Shown piece after piece: positions 56,501 through 60,413 of a stretch of DNA of 60,413 bases. The notes under the pieces are model-generated. The model ran no database searches. It was not told the DNA's origin and worked only from the letters and a program-made list of their open reading frames with translations. A program made the translations under genes and the position numbers. The first letter of the stretch is position 1, and the number at the start of each line of letters is the position of its first letter. The stretch comes from Acidobacteriota bacterium. GTDB taxonomy: Bacteria > Acidobacteriota > Vicinamibacteria > Vicinamibacterales > Vicinamibacteraceae. The stretch is from NCBI GenBank assembly GCA_023418055.1, contig JAEZDP010000236.1:1-60413 (forward strand). Direction: 5' to 3'.

Positions 56501-58108
56501 TTACATTCTGAAAATGCCGGTCCGCGGCTCCGCGAGCGGTGCGTTCCACGACATCGCGATGCCGAGCGCGAGGACGGTACGCGTGTCCAGCGGGTCGATG
56601 ACCCCATCGTCCCACAGGCGGGCCGAAGCGTAGAACGGCGAGCCTTCGCGCTCGTACTTGTCGAGCAGCGGGGCGCGGATGGCCTCGGCCTCTGCGTCCG
56701 AGAGTTCCTGGCCCTGCCGGGTCATCTGGTCGCGCTTGACGGTGGTGAGCACGCTCGCGGCCTGTTCGCCGCCCATCACCGAGATGCGCGCGTTGGGCCA
56801 CGTGAAGAGCAGGCGGGGGTCGTAGGCCCGGCCGCTCATGCCGTAGTTGCCCGCGCCGAACGACCCCCCGATGATCACGGTGAACTTCGGCACCCGCGCC
56901 GTGGCCACCGCGTGGACCATCTTGGCGCCGTCCTTGGCGATGCCTTGCCGCTCGTACGCCTTGCCCACCATGAACCCGGTGATGTTCTGGAGGAACACGA
57001 GCGGAATGCCCCGGCGGTCGCAGAGCTGGATGAAGTGCGTGGCCTTGAGGGCCGACTCCGAGAACAACACGCCGTTGTTGGCGACGAGGCCCACCATGGC
57101 GCCGTGCACCCGCGCGAAGCCCGTCACGAGCGTCGTCGCGTAGGTGGCCTTGAACTCGTCGAAGCGGGAGCCGTCCACCAGGCGCGCGATCACTTCGCGG
57201 ACGTCGTAGCCGCGCCGGAGGTCGGTCGGCACGATGCCGAAGAGTTCGTCCGGGTCGTAGGCCGGCGGCTCGACGTCGGCCAGGTCTGCGGGCAGCGTCT
57301 TCCGCGTGTGCAGGGTGGAGACGATGGTGCGCGTGAGGTGCAGCGCATGAGCGTCGTCGTCGGCCAGATAGTCGGCGACACCCGAGATGCGCGCATGCAC
57401 GTCGGCGCCGCCGAGTTCCTCGGCCGACACGTCTTCGCCGGTGGCCGCCCGCACGAGGGGCGGTCCACCGAGAAAGATCGTGCCCGTCCCGCGGACGATG
57501 ACCGTCTCGTCCGACATCGCCGGCACGTACGCGCCGCCGGCCGTGCACGAGCCCATCACGACCGCGATCTGCGCAAGCCCGAGCGCCGACATCGTCGCCT
57601 GGTTGTAGAAGATGCGACCGAAGTGGTCGCGGTCGGGGAACACCTCGGCCTGCAGCGGCAGATAGGCCCCGCCGGAATCGACGAGGTAGACGGACGGGAG
57701 CCGGTTCTCGAGGGCGACCTGCTGCGCGCGCAGGTGTTTGCGGACGGTGAGCGGGTAGTAGGTGCCGCCCTTCACGGTGGCGTCGTTGGCCACGATGACC
57801 ACGTCTCGACCCGACACACGGCCGACGCCGGTGACGAGGCCCGCACCGGGCGCCTCATCGTTGTACATGCCGTCGGCTGCCAGCGGCGACAACTCGAGGA
57901 AGGGCGTATCGGGATCGAGCAACGCGTCGATCCGGTCGCGCACCGGCAGCTTGCCCTGTGCGCGATGTCGCTCGAGGGCGGCCGCGCCGCCGCCGGCCTT
58001 CGCGCGTTCGCGCCGCGCACGCAGGTCGGCCAGCAAGGGCTGCCAGCGCGCCACCGATGCGGCATGCTCGGCGGTGTTGGTGCGGACCTGCGATTCGAGG
58101 CGATCCAT
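56501..58108 (-). CDS. liuB: Methylcrotonyl-CoA carboxylase beta (carboxyltransferase) subunit
   Basis: The 535-aa carboxyltransferase moves CO2 from biotin to 3-methylcrotonyl-CoA. Full-length match: LLDPDTPFLELSPLAADGMY, VVIVANDATVKGGTYYPLTVRKHLR, VYLVDSGGAYLPLQAEVFPD, MGSCTAGGAYVPAMSDE, the second half FLQNITGFMVGKAYERQGIAKDGAKMVHAVA and GGSFGAGNYGMSGRAY, and a C-terminus ending SWNAPLAEPRTGIFRM. It is the first gene of the liuB-C-D-E operon; liuA (isovaleryl-CoA dehydrogenase) is not in the window. Confidence 0.96.
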   Translation of the reverse strand: MDRLESQVRTNTAEHAASVARWQPLLADLRARRERAKAGGGAAALERHRAQGKLPVRDRIDALLDPDTPFLELSPLAADGMYNDEAPGAGLVTGVGRVSGRDVVIVANDATVKGGTYYPLTVRKHLRAQQVALENRLPSVYLVDSGGAYLPLQAEVFPDRDHFGRIFYNQATMSALGLAQIAVVMGSCTAGGAYVPAMSDETVIVRGTGTIFLGGPPLVRAATGEDVSAEELGGADVHARISGVADYLADDDAHALHLTRTIVSTLHTRKTLPADLADVEPPAYDPDELFGIVPTDLRRGYDVREVIARLVDGSRFDEFKATYATTLVTGFARVHGAMVGLVANNGVLFSESALKATHFIQLCDRRGIPLVFLQNITGFMVGKAYERQGIAKDGAKMVHAVATARVPKFTVIIGGSFGAGNYGMSGRAYDPRLLFTWPNARISVMGGEQAASVLTTVKRDQMTRQGQELSDAEAEAIRAPLLDKYEREGSPFYASARLWDDGVIDPLDTRTVLALGIAMSWNAPLAEPRTGIFRM

Positions 58109-58199
58109 GGCCGGTCGGCCCTACTGGGCCCGCCTCCGGCGCCGACGTGGACGCAGCAGGCCTGGGCCGTCCTGCCGGGGGAGTGAACGCATGGCCGGA

Positions 58200-58205
58200 A
58201 TTATA
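58200..58205 (-). promoter_or_regulatory. Consensus -10 box TATAAT for the liu operon
   Basis: The minus strand reads TATAAT about 92 nt upstream of the liuB ATG, in the 186-base region shared with the divergent activator gene. The -35 region is poor (no TTGACA-like hexamer at 16-18 nt), suggesting an activator-dependent promoter. Confidence 0.45.
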
Positions 58206-58294
58206 GGAGAGAGCGACCGTGTCTCGGGTTGATACACTGACTCGCTGAGCTTGTGGCGGATGCAGACGGCAGGTGAAACGACCGTGAGGATGAT

Positions 58295-59749
58295 GTGACT
58301 GACGAGCGGCGGCGCCGCGTGTTGCTGGTGGACGTGCCCGACGAGGTTGCCGATGCGCTGGTGGCGGACGTCTCGCTGACGGCCGACTGGCGGCGCGCCC
58401 CGAGCGGAGACGCGGATCTCGAACTCGACCGGTGGGGCCCCGACGTGGTCCTGGTGTACATCGGGGCTGACGAGCCAGCTTGGCACCAGCGGGTGCTGGG
58501 ATGGCGTGACGCCGCGCCTGATTGCGAGGTCGTCGTCCTTCGCGCCATCGCGCAGGGCTCGACGGCCGCATGGCTACGGGCCGGCGTGTTTGCCGTGCTC
58601 GCGGCCCCTGCAGACCGGGAGGCCCTTGCAGCCGAGGTCGAACGGGCCGCGGAACGGCGCGTCCTTCGCTCCGAGAATCGGCAGTTGCGCAGGCAACTCG
58701 ACGGGCCGCAGCGGTTCCCCGACGTGATCGGCACGAGCAAGAAGATGCGCGAACTGCTCGACATGGTGGAGGCCGTGGCCGCAAGCGACGCCAACATCCT
58801 GATTCTCGGCGAGAACGGGACGGGCAAGGAGGTCATCGCCAACGCGATTCACGCCCGCAGCCACCGCGCGACGGGGCCGTTCGTGAAGATCAACTGCGCT
58901 GCCATTCCCAAGGAACTGATCGAGTCGGAGCTGTTCGGGCACCGGAAGGGCGCCTTCACGGGCGCGGTGGCCGACCGCCAGGGCCTGCTCGGCATGGCCG
59001 ACGGCGGGTCGCTGCTGCTCGACGAGATTGGCGAGATGCCGGCCTATCTGCAGGCCAAGCTGCTGCGGGTGCTGCAGGAGCGTGAGTACCGACCCGTCGG
59101 CAGCGAGCGCACCGAGCGTGTGGACTTCAGGCTCGTCTGTTCGACCAACGTCGACATCGAGGCGGCGCTGAAGGAGGGCCGGCTCCGCGAAGACCTCTAC
59201 TTCCGCATCAACACGATCACGATGCGGGTGCCGCCCCTGCGCGAGCGCCTCGAGGATCTCGCGCCGCTGTGCCATCACTTCATCGGGAAGTTCAACGCAC
59301 GTCACGGACGGGACGTGCGGACCGCGAGTCCCTCCGCCTACCAGCGGCTGATGCGTCATCACTGGCCGGGCAACGTGCGTGAACTCGAGAACGTGGTGGA
59401 GCGCGGCGTGCTCGTGGCGCGTGGAGATGCGATCGACGCCGACGACCTGCCCGATACGCTCACCGAACTCGCGCCGCCGGTCGAGACCACGCGTGAAGGC
59501 ATTCCGAGCCACCTGACGCTGGCCGAGATCGAGCGGCTGGCGATTCTGCAGACTCTGCAGCGCACGAACTGGAACAAGCAGGAAGCGGCGCAACTGCTGG
59601 GCTTGTACCGGCCCACGCTGTACTCGAAGATGAAGCGGTACGGCATCGAGACGCCGCCGCGCGGACGAGCGCGCGGGGCGAGGCCGGGGCAGGACAGCGA
59701 GCCCGTCGCCGTCGGCCCAGACGAGACGTGGCGCGATGTGAACGGTTGA
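58295..59749 (+). CDS. Sigma-54-dependent transcriptional activator with degenerate receiver domain
   Basis: The 484-aa NtrC-type protein has a receiver-like domain (about 8-115), an AAA+ domain (about 140-370) and a Fis-type HTH (about 415-455). The AAA+ domain is complete: GENGTGKEVIANAIH (Walker A), ELFGHRKGAFTGA, GSLLLDEIGEMPA (Walker B), the arginine-finger region and HHWPGNVRELENVVER. The HTH reads NWNKQEAAQLLGLYRPTLYSKMKR. In the receiver the phospho-acceptor Asp is replaced by Tyr 55 (PDVVLVYIG) and the KP motif is missing. GTG start with GAGG upstream. Divergent from the liu operon. Confidence 0.93.
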   Translation: MTDERRRRVLLVDVPDEVADALVADVSLTADWRRAPSGDADLELDRWGPDVVLVYIGADEPAWHQRVLGWRDAAPDCEVVVLRAIAQGSTAAWLRAGVFAVLAAPADREALAAEVERAAERRVLRSENRQLRRQLDGPQRFPDVIGTSKKMRELLDMVEAVAASDANILILGENGTGKEVIANAIHARSHRATGPFVKINCAAIPKELIESELFGHRKGAFTGAVADRQGLLGMADGGSLLLDEIGEMPAYLQAKLLRVLQEREYRPVGSERTERVDFRLVCSTNVDIEAALKEGRLREDLYFRINTITMRVPPLRERLEDLAPLCHHFIGKFNARHGRDVRTASPSAYQRLMRHHWPGNVRELENVVERGVLVARGDAIDADDLPDTLTELAPPVETTREGIPSHLTLAEIERLAILQTLQRTNWNKQEAAQLLGLYRPTLYSKMKRYGIETPPRGRARGARPGQDSEPVAVGPDETWRDVNG

Positions 59750-59771
59750 CCTCAGCACGGAGGAGTGCACG

Positions 59772-60032
59772 ATGAACGACAGGATGACGGTGGTGGTCGG
59801 CGGCCTGGTGGGTGCGGTGGCGGGAGCGCTGGCGGGATACCTGCTGTTGACCAGGCACGGCGAGCAGGTCCGTCGCGACCTCGTGCCGCAGCTCGAGGAG
59901 TTCCTGCATCGCGTCAAGGAACTCCAGGCCTCCGTGGTGCAGGCGAAACACGTGGCCGCGGAGAGCTGGCAGACGCTGCAGGAGCTGACCCAGGCGCCCT
60001 CGTCGGGAGGGGGCACCCCGCGCACGCACTGA
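59772..60032 (+). CDS. Small YtxH-like membrane protein
   Basis: The 86-aa protein has one N-terminal transmembrane helix (about 8-26, VVVGGLVGAVAGALAGYLLL) followed by an amphipathic coil. That order is typical of YtxH-like gas-vesicle/stress-associated proteins. GGAGGAG precedes the ATG by 7 bases. It lies 22 bases after the activator gene and 57 bases before another YtxH-like gene. Role unknown; envelope stress is the usual suggestion. Confidence 0.8.
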   Translation: MNDRMTVVVGGLVGAVAGALAGYLLLTRHGEQVRRDLVPQLEEFLHRVKELQASVVQAKHVAAESWQTLQELTQAPSSGGGTPRTH

Positions 60033-60089
60033 CGCGCGCAGCGTCGGCAGATGCAATCCGTCATACTGAGGGCCGAAAGGAGCACGACG

Positions 60090-60413
60090 ATGAGCTACGA
60101 CGAACTCGACGATCAGCACGGAGGTGCCTCGTTTCTGCTCGGCTTCCTGGCCGGTTCGGTGCTGGGCGCGGGCCTCGCGCTGGTGCTGGCGCCCCAGGCG
60201 GGCAAGGACATGCGGCGTGACGTGGCCGAACGCGCGCAGCGGCTGAGCAAGCGCGCGGCCCACGAGTACGAACACGCGCACGAACGCGTGTCGCATCTCG
60301 CCGAGCGCGGGCGCGACGCGTATCGCACCGCGGCCGACCGGGCGCGCGAATTTGCCGAGCGCGGTCGCGCCGAGGCGCACGACGCCGTGGATCGCGTCGT
60401 CGCCCTGTCTCGT
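60090..60413 (+). CDS. YtxH-domain protein, 3' truncated by window edge
   Basis: The frame runs off the window after 108 codons. It shows a glycine-rich transmembrane segment (about 13-35, FLLGFLAGSVLGAGLALVLAPQAG) and the YtxH-typical APQAGKDMRRDVAERA, then a long Arg/Ala/Glu-rich helical coil (AERGRDAYRTAADRAREFAERGR). AAAGGAG stands 6 nt before the ATG. It pairs with the preceding YtxH-like gene, perhaps as an envelope-associated duo. Confidence 0.85.
   Translation, partial: MSYDELDDQHGGASFLLGFLAGSVLGAGLALVLAPQAGKDMRRDVAERAQRLSKRAAHEYEHAHERVSHLAERGRDAYRTAADRAREFAERGRAEAHDAVDRVVALSR

Overview
The window is high-GC bacterial chromosome, densely packed and coded on both strands, with no phage, insertion sequence or CRISPR array. 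It looks like Acidobacteriota, probably the Vicinamibacteria/Luteitalea side. The signs are a duplicated orphan ABC permease, a DUF1844 protein, a Ser/Thr kinase fused to TPRs, many Tat-exported sugar-type oxidoreductases, PQQ/cytochrome c propeller proteins and secreted DUF1080 and formylglycine-enzyme-like proteins. This placement is inferred from gene content; no rRNA is present.

Layout. 1-5 kb: end of a PEGA-domain protein, then carA-carB. 5-16.5 kb: orphan MacB-like permease, comEC, mazG, DUF1844, a PhnP-like metallo-beta-lactamase, ribF, a small degenerate protein, cysS and an aminotransferase. 16.5-21.5 kb (minus strand): PQQ/cytochrome c lipoprotein, AbgT transporter, DUF5009 membrane acyltransferase. 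21.6-29 kb: Tat-exported TIM-barrel protein, yraN, a SugE/Gdx-type exporter, tRNA-Gly and tRNA-Cys, Tat-exported Gfo/Idh protein, FGE-like protein, ApbE, hexapeptide transferase, DUF1080. 29-33 kb (minus): a three-gene overlapping unit (epimerase, DHDPS-like aldolase, amidohydrolase). 33-37.6 kb: GNAT, cytochrome c/propeller protein, secreted small protein, ArsR-rhodanese fusion.

37.8-44.2 kb is a catabolic island: a two-subunit aconitase X, an amidohydrolase-2 lactonase, an ornithine-cyclodeaminase-fold imine reductase, proline dehydrogenase, an atypical SDR and a DHDPS-family protein. Aconitase X, the imine reductase and PRODH together spell a plausible route cis-3-hydroxy-L-proline -> pyrroline-2-carboxylate -> proline -> P5C. 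44.3-48.6 kb: Tat-exported epimerase, NTT/MFS-like transporter, C39-like cysteine peptidase, DUF6454. 48.7-52.8 kb: kinase-TPR protein, then a 76-residue protein translationally linked to a SagB/ThcOx-type flavin oxidase (possible peptide-modification pair). 52.8-58.1 kb (minus): leucine-degradation operon liuB-liuC-liuD-liuE in which liuD is split into biotin carboxylase and biotin-carrier parts. It is divergent from a sigma-54 activator with a degenerate receiver, which is followed by two YtxH-like genes; the second runs off the end.

Non-coding signals. An octamer minisatellite directly follows the stop codons of carB and the SDR gene in the same register and orientation. Three other repeat tracts, a hairpin over a ribosome-binding region, a sigma-54-like promoter, and a recurring -10-like hexamer 6-12 nt upstream of start codons (suggesting leaderless mRNAs) are also present. 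No gap between genes exceeds about 300 bases.
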